DNA of 64,000 nt from Thiobacillus sp. (GTDB taxonomy: Bacteria > Pseudomonadota > Gammaproteobacteria > Burkholderiales > Thiobacillaceae): the NCBI GenBank assembly GCA_018263115.1, contig JADFDC010000002.1, forward strand, positions 90,141 to 154,140. Direction: 5' to 3'. Numbering within the stretch: position 1 is the first letter of the stretch; each line of letters begins with the position of its first letter. Positions 20,826 to 29,947 of this stretch are shown piece after piece. The translations under genes and the position numbers were made by a program. Below the pieces are notes generated by a model that saw nothing but the letters and a program-made list of their open reading frames with translations, was not told the DNA's origin and did no database searches.

Positions 20826-21491
20826 TCAGCCTCTCAGGCTGATGATCGGCCAGGTATTGAGTTTTGCATGCGCTTCCAGCGTGGAATCGGGGTCGACGGC
20901 GAATGGGTGAGTCACCCGCTGCAACAGCGGCAGGTCATTCAGTGAGTCACTGTAGAACCAGCTTTCCGTCACGTCTTCCCACAACAATCCCTGATCGGAT
21001 AACCACATGTCAAGCCGGGTGATCTTGTGTTCCTTGAAGCAGGGAATGCCCGCGCCCCGTCCCGTGTACTGGCCATCGATTTCCTCGACTTCCGTGGCAA
21101 TCAGATGTTCCACGCCGAATTCGCGGGCAATCGGCGCGGTAACGAAACGGTTGGTGGCGGTAATGATGGCAACCTTGTCCGCCTCCCGCTGATGCCGCTG
21201 CACTAGTATCCGCGCCTTGTCGGTGATGATGGGGTGAATACGGGTGGCCATGAACTCCTGATGCCAACTGTCGAGCTGCGTCCTGGAATGGTGGCTCAAC
21301 GGCTTGAGCTGAAAATCCAGAAAGGCGTGGATATCCAGCGTGCCAGACTTGTAGTGCTCGTAGAACTCGTGGTTCTTCGCCTCGTGAACTTCGCGGTCGA
21401 GCACGCCCTTGCTGATAAGAAATTGCGCCCACTCAAAATCCGAGTCGCCGGCGAGGAGGGTGTTGTCGAGATCGAACAAGGCGAGTTTCAT
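20826..21491 (-). CDS. HAD-superfamily (subfamily IB) phosphatase
   Basis: A 221-residue HAD hydrolase related to SerB. Motif I is LFDLDNTLL at 4-12, motif II includes IITATNRF near 107, and motif III/IV is WFYSDSLNDLPLL near 178. The substrate is unknown; subfamily IB includes phosphoserine, histidinol-phosphate and lysophospholipid phosphatases. The ATG giving MKLALFD is preferred over a GTG four codons upstream. Neither has a strong ribosome binding site. Confidence 0.87.
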   Translation of the reverse strand: MKLALFDLDNTLLAGDSDFEWAQFLISKGVLDREVHEAKNHEFYEHYKSGTLDIHAFLDFQLKPLSHHSRTQLDSWHQEFMATRIHPIITDKARILVQRHQREADKVAIITATNRFVTAPIAREFGVEHLIATEVEEIDGQYTGRGAGIPCFKEHKITRLDMWLSDQGLLWEDVTESWFYSDSLNDLPLLQRVTHPFAVDPDSTLEAHAKLNTWPIISLRG

Positions 21492-21543
21492 GGACTTTGG
21501 CACAAGATAAAAAGCGGAGTATAGCGGCAGTTACAATAACGCC

Positions 21544-22209
21544 ATGAACAAGGAGTTACTCGTTTTTTCCGGCGGCTGGCAGTCCCTGGGCTGGGCCGGC
21601 GTGCTGGTTCTGCTGTGGTTTGCCTGGCGCTCGGGCGACTGGAAGCGTCTGCGGGACGCCTCCCGTCTCAACCTGTTTCTCGCCGTATCAGTGGCGCTGA
21701 TGGTCATGTGGCAGATCCGCACGGGGGTCAAGCCTGGATTGTCCTTTCATCTGCTGGGGGCGAGCATCGCCACGCTGATGTTCGGTTTCTGGCGCGGCTG
21801 GCTGGCGGCCAGCATCGCCGCAATCGCCACCGCGCTGGCTGGCAAGACCAGCCTGCCGGCTTTGGGAATTGAAATACTGGTATTTTGCGCGGTGCCGGCA
21901 GCAATTACCCATCACCTGTACCGGCTCGCGGACCGCACACTGCCCAACCATTTTTTCATCTACGTGCTGGTAAACGGATTTTTTGGCGCCGCCCTGGCCA
22001 TTGGCATGGTGGCGCTGACATCGACGATGGTGATGTGGCTATCCGGTGCTTATCCGCTGGAATATCTGTTCGAACATTACACACCGTACTACTTCCTGCT
22101 GGCATGGTCCGAAGCATTTACCACCGGCATGATGGCGACGCTGATGGCGGTTTACCGGCCGGAGTGGCTGGAAACGTTTGACGATAACCGGTACATCCGA
22201 AACAAATGA
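21544..22209 (+). CDS. CbiM-like predicted membrane protein (COG3235 type)
   Basis: This 221-residue protein has about six hydrophobic segments. Its GLSFHLLGASIATLMFGFWRGW and final RYIRNK tail resemble the CbiM/energy-coupling-factor permease group that betaproteobacteria carry as a stand-alone membrane protein. The metal-binding N-terminal His of true CbiM is absent. It overlaps hrpA by 4 bases (ATGA). Function is unproven. Confidence 0.7.
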   Translation: MNKELLVFSGGWQSLGWAGVLVLLWFAWRSGDWKRLRDASRLNLFLAVSVALMVMWQIRTGVKPGLSFHLLGASIATLMFGFWRGWLAASIAAIATALAGKTSLPALGIEILVFCAVPAAITHHLYRLADRTLPNHFFIYVLVNGFFGAALAIGMVALTSTMVMWLSGAYPLEYLFEHYTPYYFLLAWSEAFTTGMMATLMAVYRPEWLETFDDNRYIRNK

Positions 22210-25200
22210 ACCGGCCGGTTGTTGAATATCCGGACCTGCCAGTCTCCGCGCGCCGGGCAGACATCATTGCCGCGCTCAAGGCCAGCCCGATTCTGATCCT
22301 GTGTGGCGAGACCGGCTCCGGCAAGACCACGCAGATTCCCAAGATGTGCCTGGAAGCGGAGCTGGGCAGACAAGGTTCAATTGGTGGTGGACTCATCGGC
22401 TGCACGCAACCGCGCCGGATTGCCGCGCGCTCGGTGGCGCAGCGCGTGGCCGAAGAGCTGAAAGGCGAGCTTGGCGGACTGGTCGGCTACAAGGTTCGCT
22501 TCACCGATAAAGTCCGGCGCGACACACGCATCAAGTTCATGACCGATGGCATCCTGCTGGCGGAAAGCCAGGGCGATCCGATGCTGTCCGCCTACTCCTG
22601 CATCGTGGTCGATGAAGCACATGAGCGTTCGCTGAATATCGATTTTCTGCTGGGTTATCTGCGCACGCTGATCGAGCTAAGACCAGACCTCAAACTGGTG
22701 ATTACCTCCGCCACCATCGATGCGGAAAAATTCTCGGCGCATTTCGGCAATGCGCCGGTGATCGAGGTTTCGGGGCGGACGTATCCGGTGGAGATGAGGT
22801 ACCGGCCCATTCAAGGTGAAGGGGAAAGGGAAAAGGGGGAAGGGCAGGGATTTAAGGGGCAAGCAGGAAATGGCAAGGGTAGCGACGAATCCGATCTGAT
22901 CCAGGGCATCCTTGATGCCACGGATGAACTGGCGCGCGAGGGCTGGGGCGACACGCTGATTTTTCTGCCGGGCGAGCGCGAGATACGCGAAACCGCCGAG
23001 GCGCTGCGCAAGCACCACCCACCACATACCGAGATTCTTCCCCTGTTTGCGCGCCTGTCTGTCGAAGAGCAGGACCGCATTTTCAGGCCCGGCAACGCGC
23101 GGCGCATCGTGTTGTCCACCAACGTGGCTGAAACATCTCTTACCGTGCCGGGCATTCGCTATGTCATCGACACCGGGCAGGCGCGTGTCAAGCGTTATTC
23201 GGCGCGTAACAAGGTCGAGCAATTGCTGATCGAAAAAATCTCCCAGGCCTCGGCCAATCAGCGCGCGGGGCGCTGCGGCCGGGTCAGTGATGGTATTTGC
23301 ATCCGCCTGTATGACGAGGCGGATTTCCAGTCGCGGCCTCGATTCACCGATCCGGAACTGCTGCGCTCCAGCCTGGCGGGCGTGATTCTGCGCATGAAAT
23401 CCTTGGGGCTGGGTGCGGTGGAAAGCTTTCCTTTCATCGACCCACCCCATTCCAGATTCATCGCCGATGGCTACAGCCTGTTGCATGAACTCAATGCACT
23501 GGATGACAGGAATGAACTGACGGAAACAGGCCGACGCATCGCGCGTCTGCCACTCGATCCGCGCATGGCCCGCATGATCCTGGCCGCCGAACGCAGCGGA
23601 AGCCTGGCGGAAATGCTGATGATCACCAGCTTCCTGTCGGTGCAAGACCCGCGTGAGCGGCCGCAGGAACGCGCGGGTAGCGCGGACGAGAAGCACAAGC
23701 TTTTCGCTGACGAACGTTCTGATTTTCTTGGCGTGGTCAAACTGTGGAACTGGTTTGACGAACAGATCAAGCACAAGAAATCCAACCGCCAGTTGCGCGA
23801 TCAACTGGCGGATCATTTTCTTTCTTCAAGACGCATGCGCGAATGGCGCGACGTGCATGGGCAGCTTGCCACCCAATGCGCGGAACTCGGCCTGCGCCTG
23901 AACGAGAAGCCTGCTGGCTACGATGCGTTGCACCAGTCGCTGTTGACCGGCCTGCTGGGAAATATCGGTTTCCGTTCCGAGGACGCCAAGGCGCGCCCAG
24001 GTTTAAACAAGCCTGGCTCAAACAAGCCGGGCGACGGTGTCTATCAGGGCGCGCGAGGATTGCGCTATGGGCTTCACCCGGCGTCAGTGCTGGTAAAAAA
24101 AGGCACGAAATGGGTGGTGGCGGCGGAACTCACGGACACCGGGCGCCTGCTTGGGCGCATGGCTGCTGAAGTCAGGCCGGAGTGGATTGAAGCCGCCGCG
24201 CAGCACGTCATCGAACGCAGTTATTCCGAGCCGCACTGGGATCGCAAATCCGCTCGGGTGCTTGCCTTCGAAAGGGTAACGCTTTACGGCGTGACGCTGG
24301 CTTCGCGAAGAAAAGTTCACTACGGCCCGATCGAACCGGATCTGTCGCGCGAACTGTTCATTCGCGGCGCGCTGGTGGCGGGCGAATACGATACCGAGGC
24401 GTCCTGGCTCAAGCACAATCTGGAACTCATCGCGCATATCGAGGAACTCGAGCACAAGGCGCGCAAATCGGGCGTGTGGCTGGACGAGGAACGCATTTTT
24501 GCATTCTTCGATGCACGGATTCCACCCGGCATGCACAACGGACCGGCGTTCGAAAAATGGCTGAAAACCGTCAAGCCCGATCTGCTCAAATTGAGCCGCG
24601 AAGATATCGTCGCCGAGGGGCTCGATCTCTCGCAGGGCCTGTATCCAGAGACCATCGAGATCGACGGCATTTCCTGCACGGTCAAATACCGGTTCGAACC
24701 GGGTCACCCGCTGGATGGCGCAACACTTTCATTGCCGCTGTATCTGTTGAACCGGGTAAACGAAGCGCAGCTCGACTGGGCGATTCCAGGTCTGCTGCGC
24801 GACCGGGTGAATGCCCTGTTCAAGGCCATGCCCAAGGAAATCAGGAATGCCTTCGTGCCGTTGGCGCAATCGGTAACCACCTTTCTGGGCGAGGCCGTTC
24901 CGGGAAAAATGCCGCTTGCCGAGGCCATTTCAACCTGGGTGGAGAAGCGCACAAAAAGCCGGGTGATGCTGCGCGAAGCCGACATGCCGCCCCATCTGAA
25001 GCTGAATATGCGCGTGCTGGATGACAGCGGGCAGGAGCTGGCCATGGGCCGCGATCTGACCGCATTGCGCCAGCAGTTGGGCGAAACCGCCAGTCTGGCC
25101 TATGGGCAGTCTGAGGTCCGCAGCGAGCATGAGCGGGAAGGCATTACAGCCTGGGATTTTGGCGACTTGCCCGAGCGGGTGAATTTTGTCCGCAACGGCC

Positions 25201-25991
25201 AGCAACTGACGGGATATCCAGCGCTGATCGACGAAGGCGAAGCGGTTGCCATGAAGCTGATGGATACGCCTGAAGGCGCGGAAGCGGCCTCGAGTCAGGG
25301 GGTGATTCGCCTGTTGCGCATTGCCCTTGCGCCGCAATTCAAGCAACTGGAAAAGGACCTGGGCCGGCAGACCGCCCTGGCGCTCAAGTATCGCGGCCTC
25401 GGCAATGCGGACACATTCTTCGGCGATCTGCTCGACACCATCGCGGACCGGGCCTGTCTGGGTGATGATCCGCTGCCGCGCAGGCAGAAGGAATTCGACA
25501 AGCAGAAAGAACGGGCCAAGCCGCGCATCGCACCGGTCATGCAGGCGTTGCTGAGGTCGGTCGAGACCTGCCTTGATCTGTATCCACAAGTGCAGGCCCG
25601 GCTCAACCAGAAAACGCCTTATACCCACGCGCAGAAAGACGAGCAGACCCATCTGCCTGGCCTGGTTTATCCTGGCTTCATCCGTGCAACCCCATGGGAG
25701 CGCTGGCAGCACTTGCCGCGCTATCTGCAGGCCATACTCAAACGTTTCGACAAACTGCCCGCCGCAGGCGAACGCGACCCGCGCCACACGGCCGTGATTC
25801 AAGGCCTGGAAAAACGTTATCAGGAACGCCTGGCCAAACACCGCAAGGCTGGCGTGAATGATCCCGCGCTTGCCGAATTCCGCTGGCATCTGGAAGAGCT
25901 GCGCGTGTCGCTGTTCGCGCAGGAGCTGAAAACGCCTTATCCGGTATCAGCCAAGCGGCTTGAAAAGTTATGGGAGAGCGTGCAATCTTGA
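22206..25991 (+). CDS. hrpA: ATP-dependent RNA helicase HrpA
   Basis: A 1261-residue DEAH helicase. It carries Walker A CGETGSGKTTQIPK near 34-47, VVDEAHERS near 137, SATIDAEKF near 168, motif V/VI STNVAETSLTVPGIRYVIDTG and QRAGRCGR near 350, then the HA2, OB and DUF3418-type C-terminal regions. It is implicated in rescuing stalled ribosomes. Between the two RecA domains (about residues 202-228) sits a Gly/Lys/Glu-rich insert encoded by purine-rich DNA matching a spacer repeat. The reading frame stays open. No other helicase of this length and motif set is likely. Confidence 0.95.
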   Translation: MNRPVVEYPDLPVSARRADIIAALKASPILILCGETGSGKTTQIPKMCLEAELGRQGSIGGGLIGCTQPRRIAARSVAQRVAEELKGELGGLVGYKVRFTDKVRRDTRIKFMTDGILLAESQGDPMLSAYSCIVVDEAHERSLNIDFLLGYLRTLIELRPDLKLVITSATIDAEKFSAHFGNAPVIEVSGRTYPVEMRYRPIQGEGEREKGEGQGFKGQAGNGKGSDESDLIQGILDATDELAREGWGDTLIFLPGEREIRETAEALRKHHPPHTEILPLFARLSVEEQDRIFRPGNARRIVLSTNVAETSLTVPGIRYVIDTGQARVKRYSARNKVEQLLIEKISQASANQRAGRCGRVSDGICIRLYDEADFQSRPRFTDPELLRSSLAGVILRMKSLGLGAVESFPFIDPPHSRFIADGYSLLHELNALDDRNELTETGRRIARLPLDPRMARMILAAERSGSLAEMLMITSFLSVQDPRERPQERAGSADEKHKLFADERSDFLGVVKLWNWFDEQIKHKKSNRQLRDQLADHFLSSRRMREWRDVHGQLATQCAELGLRLNEKPAGYDALHQSLLTGLLGNIGFRSEDAKARPGLNKPGSNKPGDGVYQGARGLRYGLHPASVLVKKGTKWVVAAELTDTGRLLGRMAAEVRPEWIEAAAQHVIERSYSEPHWDRKSARVLAFERVTLYGVTLASRRKVHYGPIEPDLSRELFIRGALVAGEYDTEASWLKHNLELIAHIEELEHKARKSGVWLDEERIFAFFDARIPPGMHNGPAFEKWLKTVKPDLLKLSREDIVAEGLDLSQGLYPETIEIDGISCTVKYRFEPGHPLDGATLSLPLYLLNRVNEAQLDWAIPGLLRDRVNALFKAMPKEIRNAFVPLAQSVTTFLGEAVPGKMPLAEAISTWVEKRTKSRVMLREADMPPHLKLNMRVLDDSGQELAMGRDLTALRQQLGETASLAYGQSEVRSEHEREGITAWDFGDLPERVNFVRNGQQLTGYPALIDEGEAVAMKLMDTPEGAEAASSQGVIRLLRIALAPQFKQLEKDLGRQTALALKYRGLGNADTFFGDLLDTIADRACLGDDPLPRRQKEFDKQKERAKPRIAPVMQALLRSVETCLDLYPQVQARLNQKTPYTHAQKDEQTHLPGLVYPGFIRATPWERWQHLPRYLQAILKRFDKLPAAGERDPRHTAVIQGLEKRYQERLAKHRKAGVNDPALAEFRWHLEELRVSLFAQELKTPYPVSAKRLEKLWESVQS
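22812..22885 (+). repeat. Purine-rich repeat inserted in frame in hrpA
   Basis: The stretch GGTGAAGGGGAAAGGGAAAA and its continuation encode GEGEREKGEGQGF and further Gly/Lys residues at a surface loop position. The same GTGAAGGGAAAAGGG wording appears in the secF-dedA spacer on the other strand. Boundaries are approximate. Confidence 0.5.
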
Positions 25992-26001
25992 TGTACTAAG
26001 C

Positions 26002-26150
26002 TATTGGATTCTGGATTGCTTCGTTAGGTCGCCTTGGGCCCAGCGATTGCCCCCTCCCTCTGGGAGAGGGTTGAGGTGAGGGTGTGCGCTTCTCGCAATG
26101 ACGTCATTGCGAGGCTCATGGAGCCATGGCAACCCAGTAAACAAGACAAG
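26002..26150. repeat. Composite of two dispersed palindromic repeats
   Basis: The hrpA-to-phosphatidyltransferase spacer contains CCCTCTGGGAGAGGGTTGAGG, a palindrome followed by GGTGAGGG. Fragments of a second family follow: TTCTGGATTGCTTCG and the self-complementary CGCAATGACGTCATTGCG. The first family recurs in frame in dnaX, the second as a full copy at 31789-31874. Confidence 0.6.
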
Positions 26151-26158
26151 CCAAACCT

Positions 26159-26722
26159 ATGAGTGAAGAAAAAGCCTTCAACCTTCCCAACTCGATCACC
26201 GGCATCCGTCTCATGGGCGTGCCGGCCACCATCTGGTTCATGCTGGAAAACCAGTGGGCCGCGGCAACCTGGGTGTTTCTGGTCGCGGCGCTGACCGATG
26301 GGCTGGACGGCTTCCTGGCGCGCAAGCTCAACCAGTGCACCGCCATTGGCGCCGCGCTGGATACGGTTACCGACAAGGCGCTGGGCCTGTCGGTGCTGGT
26401 GGTGCTGACCAGCTTCAGCCTGGTGCCGGTGTGGGTGGCGCTTGCAATCGTCATCCGCGACGCGGTGATCGTGGTCGGCGCGCTGGCCTATCGCGGCATG
26501 GCGGGGCATCTCGAAATCCAGCCGACACTCTTGGGCAAGGCCAACACCTTCGCCGAGTTCGCCATGCTGGCACTGGTGCTGGGGCATGAAGCCGGCATCG
26601 TCCCCGGCGAAGACTGGGTACGGCCCATGTTCTGGATCGTGTTCGCCACCACCGTCGCCTCGGGCCTGCAATATGTGTGGGTCTGGAGCAGGAAGGCGCG
26701 CGCCGAGCGCCGCAACGTATAG
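26159..26722 (+). CDS. CDP-alcohol phosphatidyltransferase (PgsA-like)
   Basis: A 187-residue membrane enzyme with the full signature DGLDGFLAR-x8-G-x3-D-x3-D near residues 42-66, starting with the family-typical FNLPNSITGIRL. Phosphatidylglycerophosphate synthase or a related cardiolipin/PG enzyme is likely; the alcohol acceptor cannot be deduced. The stop codon TAG (26720-26722) is formed at the outer edge of the adjoining MITE-like element, so the C-terminus may have been altered by its arrival. Confidence 0.8.
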   Translation: MSEEKAFNLPNSITGIRLMGVPATIWFMLENQWAAATWVFLVAALTDGLDGFLARKLNQCTAIGAALDTVTDKALGLSVLVVLTSFSLVPVWVALAIVIRDAVIVVGALAYRGMAGHLEIQPTLLGKANTFAEFAMLALVLGHEAGIVPGEDWVRPMFWIVFATTVASGLQYVWVWSRKARAERRNV

Positions 26723-26875
26723 GGAAGCGCTGATTTATACGCTTGCGCGAAACATCAGCGAAAAATATTCCCGGCGCATGCCCGTGAAAATTTACGCTTT
26801 CAATGACTAGCGTCATTGAGCGGCAAATCGAATCCTCGATTTGCAGGGAAACACTGAATAAATCAGTGTTTCCCT
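26721..26875. mobile_element. MITE-like element with 18-bp terminal inverted repeats
   Basis: A 155-bp non-coding element. AGGGAAGCGCTGATTTAT on the left is the near-perfect complement of ATAAATCAGTGTTTCCCT on the right (two mismatches). A TA is present at each boundary, compatible with a TA target duplication. An inner palindrome CAAATCGAATCCTCGATTTG lies near the right end. No transposase is inside. Both convergent neighbours end in a TAG formed at its edges. Confidence 0.7.
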
Positions 26876-28079
26876 AGTGATTGAACAGACTGCGCTGTCT
26901 GGCTTCGGAGAGACGCGTCTTGATGTTGTACATGGCCGCATCCGCGGCATGGATCAACTGGTCTTCAGTCAGGCCGTCATCGGGATAAATGGCCTGGCCG
27001 ATGCTGGCGGAGAGTTCGAGGCCCAGGCCGTATAAATTGGTGTCGCGGCTGAGTGACTCCTCGATTTTCTTGACGGCAGTGTAGCAGTCGTTGCGGTCCC
27101 GCAAATCTTCCAGCAGCACCACAAACTCATCGCCGCCCACGCGGGCGATGGTGTCGGATTCGCGCACGCTGTTAACCAGCCGGGCGGCTACCTCGGTCAG
27201 CACCGCATCGCCGACATGATGGCCATGAACATCGTTGACTTCCTTGAAGCGGTTCATGTCCACGAACAGCACGCCCACTTTTTTCCCATGGCGTTTTGCC
27301 TGGCGCAAGGCGTGCTGCAGGCGGTCATAAAACAGCCGCCGGTTGGCCAAGCCCGTCAGCGGGTCGTGGGTGGCTTCTTCCTCCAGGGCGGCATGCGAAG
27401 CTTTCAGGTCCGCCATCTGCTGCTCGATCTTGTGCGTGGCGCGGGCAAGCCGGTTCAGGGTCAGCCAGCCCAGCCCCAGCCCCAGCATCGCGGCAATAAA
27501 ACCGTAAACCAGCATCATGCGGTGGCTGTGCTGGTAATCCTGCCTTGCCTTCAAAAGCGATTCGTCGTTGGCGCGCTGCAAATCCTCGCGGAAATCGGCC
27601 AGCATGACATTGAACTTTTCCTGCAAGGGAATGGCCTCGGCCACCAGCACCTGCCGGGCATCTTCGACTTTTTCCCGCGTCAGCAGGTCGGTGATTTTTT
27701 CCTGAGTCAGCTCGATTTTGCGGATGTGCGCGGTCTGCTCGTCGAACATGGATTTTTCACGTGGCGTAAAACCAAGCTGCAGCAGGGCGCGGCGTCCGCT
27801 GCCTACCATGAACCCGGCGCGGTTGAAATCCATGAATAACGCATCACGGACAAAAGGATCACGTTCGATGGCCATCCGCAGCAGCCGGTCGGTTCGCGCA
27901 TGCGCGGCCACCTGGGTGCGGGTGATGATGTCGATCTTGCGGCCGTTGGTTTCCACTACCCGGTTCATTTCGTCCTGAATCCGGGATAGCTGATAAATGC
28001 CGTTCGCGGTCAGGGCCACGATCAGTATGACCAAAGCCAGAAAAGCGCCGCCGGCAATCAGAAAGAAAACGCGCTTCAT
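26874..28079 (-). CDS. Membrane diguanylate cyclase with periplasmic sensor
   Basis: Makes cyclic di-GMP. The 401 residues comprise a first membrane helix (about 7-29), a helical periplasmic region of about 150 residues like a four-helix-bundle sensor, and a second helix (MLVYGFIAAMLGLGLGW near 188-204). A short coiled coil then leads to a GGDEF domain (about 232-395) with ATHDPLTGLANRR and an intact VGGDEF active site. An RxxD inhibitory site is not obvious upstream. Its TAG stop is contributed by the MITE-like element. Confidence 0.92.
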   Translation of the reverse strand: MKRVFFLIAGGAFLALVILIVALTANGIYQLSRIQDEMNRVVETNGRKIDIITRTQVAAHARTDRLLRMAIERDPFVRDALFMDFNRAGFMVGSGRRALLQLGFTPREKSMFDEQTAHIRKIELTQEKITDLLTREKVEDARQVLVAEAIPLQEKFNVMLADFREDLQRANDESLLKARQDYQHSHRMMLVYGFIAAMLGLGLGWLTLNRLARATHKIEQQMADLKASHAALEEEATHDPLTGLANRRLFYDRLQHALRQAKRHGKKVGVLFVDMNRFKEVNDVHGHHVGDAVLTEVAARLVNSVRESDTIARVGGDEFVVLLEDLRDRNDCYTAVKKIEESLSRDTNLYGLGLELSASIGQAIYPDDGLTEDQLIHAADAAMYNIKTRLSEARQRSLFNH

Positions 28080-28178
28080 CCGAGGGAAGCTCCTCCTTTT
28101 TTATTAGGCACTCCGGAATAAACGGCCAAGGAAATCTTCCGGAACTCCCTCAATTATCGGCCATCCGGCCCGAGGATG

Positions 28179-28709
28179 CTATTTGGAGTTGAAGGATTTG
28201 ATTTTTTCCAGGATTTCCACCGCATGATTTTCAGGGTCGACTTGCGGATAAACATGGCGAATTTTTCCATCCGGCCCGATCAGGAAGCTCACGCGTTTCG
28301 CCATTTTGAAAACCTGCCAGTCCATCAGCGCACCGTATTGCCGGGATACCGTCCCGTCCGCATCGGCAAGCAGGGGGAAATTGAGTGCGTGCTTCTCGGC
28401 GAATCGCCGATGGCTCTCGGCGCTGTCCACACTGATGCCCAACACCACCGCATCGGCAGCCTGCAAGCGCGCCAGCCCGTCGCGGAAGGCACAGGCTTCC
28501 TTGGTGCAGCCAGGCGTGTCGTCCTTTGGGTAGAAATAGACAATGCGCCATTTGCCGGTGTAATCCGACAAACGATGGAAATTGCCGGATTGATCGGGCA
28601 AGCGGAAATCCGGCGCCTCGCTGCCTGGCTGGGGCAGCGGGCCAGAATTCCATCCGCGCCAGATGGCCCAGGCAACCGCAAGCAGGACAAGCAGAAGAAG
28701 AAATTTCAT
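28179..28709 (-). CDS. Peroxiredoxin, BCP/PrxQ subfamily, membrane-anchored
   Basis: A thiol peroxidase of 176 residues. The N-terminal 15 residues are a hydrophobic anchor or uncleaved signal. The thioredoxin-fold domain holds YFYPKDDTPGCTKEACAFRD near 65-84, with the peroxidatic Cys and a second Cys five residues later as in PrxQ. VLGISVDSAESHRRFAEKH follows. It should reduce hydroperoxides with thioredoxin as electron donor, probably facing the periplasm. Confidence 0.9.
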   Translation of the reverse strand: MKFLLLLVLLAVAWAIWRGWNSGPLPQPGSEAPDFRLPDQSGNFHRLSDYTGKWRIVYFYPKDDTPGCTKEACAFRDGLARLQAADAVVLGISVDSAESHRRFAEKHALNFPLLADADGTVSRQYGALMDWQVFKMAKRVSFLIGPDGKIRHVYPQVDPENHAVEILEKIKSFNSK

Positions 28710-28773
28710 GCTGTCATCATAGCAGCCAGCGCGGGCAGAGCATTCAACAGCAACCTGCTAAAATGCGCGCCAC

Positions 28774-28849
28774 GCCCCCGTAGCTCAGTGGATAGAGCAT
28801 CCCCCTCCTAAGGGGAGGGTCACACGTTCGATTCGTGTCGGGGGCGCCA
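28774..28849 (+). tRNA. tRNA-Arg(CCT)
   Basis: Acceptor arms GCCCCCG/CGGGGGC, D-arm GCTCAGTGGATAGAGC, anticodon loop centred on CCT, T-arm CGTTCGATTCG, discriminator G and an encoded CCA give a complete 76-base gene. Its 3' side borders the accessory patch with the IS remnant and attC-like site. I found no repeat of the tRNA end that would mark an integrated island. Confidence 0.96.
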
Positions 28850-28967
28850 TCTGATGTTTCAAGTCTACCCCCAAGCAGATTGATGCCTGATAGCAACAGA
28901 ATCAGGGATACTTCAATTGCCGTACTAACCCTAAGTGCTGAAATTCAATTCGAGCCTGGCCCGTTAA

Positions 28968-29597
28968 TTCCTCCAGATCAACCAGATTCGCGGTTTGCTT
29001 GCCGAATTCGGTCTCATCATGCCCAAAGGCCGCTATCCCGCCCAGCACGCCATCCCCGATATTCTGGAAGACGCAGAGAATGGCTTGCCCTCCCTGGCCC
29101 GGCGCCTGCTCCATGACGTCTGGCAACGCATCCTGCAACTCAACCAGCAGATCCTCGCCTACGACCGCGAGATCGAAAGCCTGGCCAGGCTTTGCCCCAA
29201 GGCGCAAAGCCTGATGACGATTCCCGGCATCGGCAGCATCACCGCCACCGCGCTCCTCGCCAGCCTTGGCGACCCCAGACAATTTCACAACGGGCGGCAG
29301 CTTGCCGCCTGGCTGGGTCTCACGCCCCGGCAATACAGCACCGGCGGCAAGACGCGTCTTGGGCGCATCACCAAACAGGGTGACAAATACCTGCGCACGC
29401 TCTTGATCCACGGCACCCGCGCCGTGCTGGCCGCATTGAGAGACAAGCAGGACCGCATCAGCTGCTGGCTGCGCGAACTCGTTGCCCGGCGCGGCTACAA
29501 GCGGGCCGCAGTGGCCCTGGCAGCGAAGAACGCCCGCATCGTCTGGGCAATGCTGACAAGTGGCGAGGAATACCGCTCGCAAGCAGTTGCCGCATAA
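28968..29597 (+). pseudogene. IS110/IS1111-type transposase, 5'-truncated remnant
   Basis: An open frame from just after a TAA to 29597 encodes about 210 residues of the C-terminal transposase_20 (IS116/IS110/IS902) domain. The diagnostic segment is LMTIPGIGSITATALLASLGD, followed by FHNGRQLAAWLGLTPRQYSTGGK and GDKYLRTLLIHGTRA. The N-terminal DEDD catalytic domain of roughly 130-150 residues is missing and the DNA before 28965 is unrelated, so the element is dead. The first in-frame start-like codon is TTG at 28995. Confidence 0.85.
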
Positions 29598-29872
29598 GAT
29601 CAAATCACGACAGGCAAAACCGTCTGCAAGGAAAGGAGCAAGCCCGCCGAATCACTGCCAAGGCAATGGATGACGAGAAGGTCAGACCGGGGATGTGAAA
29701 GTCTGTTTAGCTTAATGGCCAACAAGGCCGACTAACGAATGAGACGAACATCCCAAGCGCATTTTCATCAAGGCCAGGACACAGTCCGCAAACAGGCCGT
29801 ATGTAGAGCCGCAGTCTAGTTCCAACTCAACACCCAGCGCACTTGCTTTGATAGGGAGAGTCCATGTAGTAG
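29598..29872 (+). mobile_element. 3' non-coding part of the IS remnant
   Basis: About 275 non-coding bases follow the transposase remnant and end against the attC-like site. IS1111-group elements carry a long non-coding 3' region that encodes their guide (bridge) RNA. The location fits, but I cannot identify the RNA or the exact IS end by eye. Confidence 0.45.
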
Positions 29873-29947
29873 AGCTGACCAGCGCTGCGCGGCTTCATCG
29901 CGCAGCGTCCAGCGACCGAAGGGAGCGAGGTCGAGCGCCGGGTTAGC
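29873..29947 (-). repeat. attC-like recombination site next to the IS remnant
   Basis: AGCTGACC and GGGTTAGC form complementary ends. Inside them AGCGCT pairs with AGCGCC and a GCGCGGCTTCATCGCGC hairpin fills the left half. The right part, CCAGCGACCGAAGGGAGCG and its continuation, is nearly identical to the site at 61815-61890. Read on the minus strand it starts at the end of the ORF 29943-30566, whose TAA stop lies in the GCTAACC box, the arrangement of integron cassettes. Confidence 0.55.

Noticed and set aside
22677..23816. 379-codon minus-strand ORF inside hrpA
   Set aside because: It is antisense to a clearly conserved helicase, has His/Arg/Gln-rich composition typical of reverse-frame reading of GC-rich genes, and shows no domain.
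26024..26036. GTTAGGT near hrpA end as an attC core box
   Set aside because: No partner box or imperfect palindrome nearby; it lies within a dispersed repeat fragment.
28902..29603. 233-codon minus-strand ORF opposite the IS remnant
   Set aside because: Antisense to the recognisable transposase C-terminus; no motif of its own.
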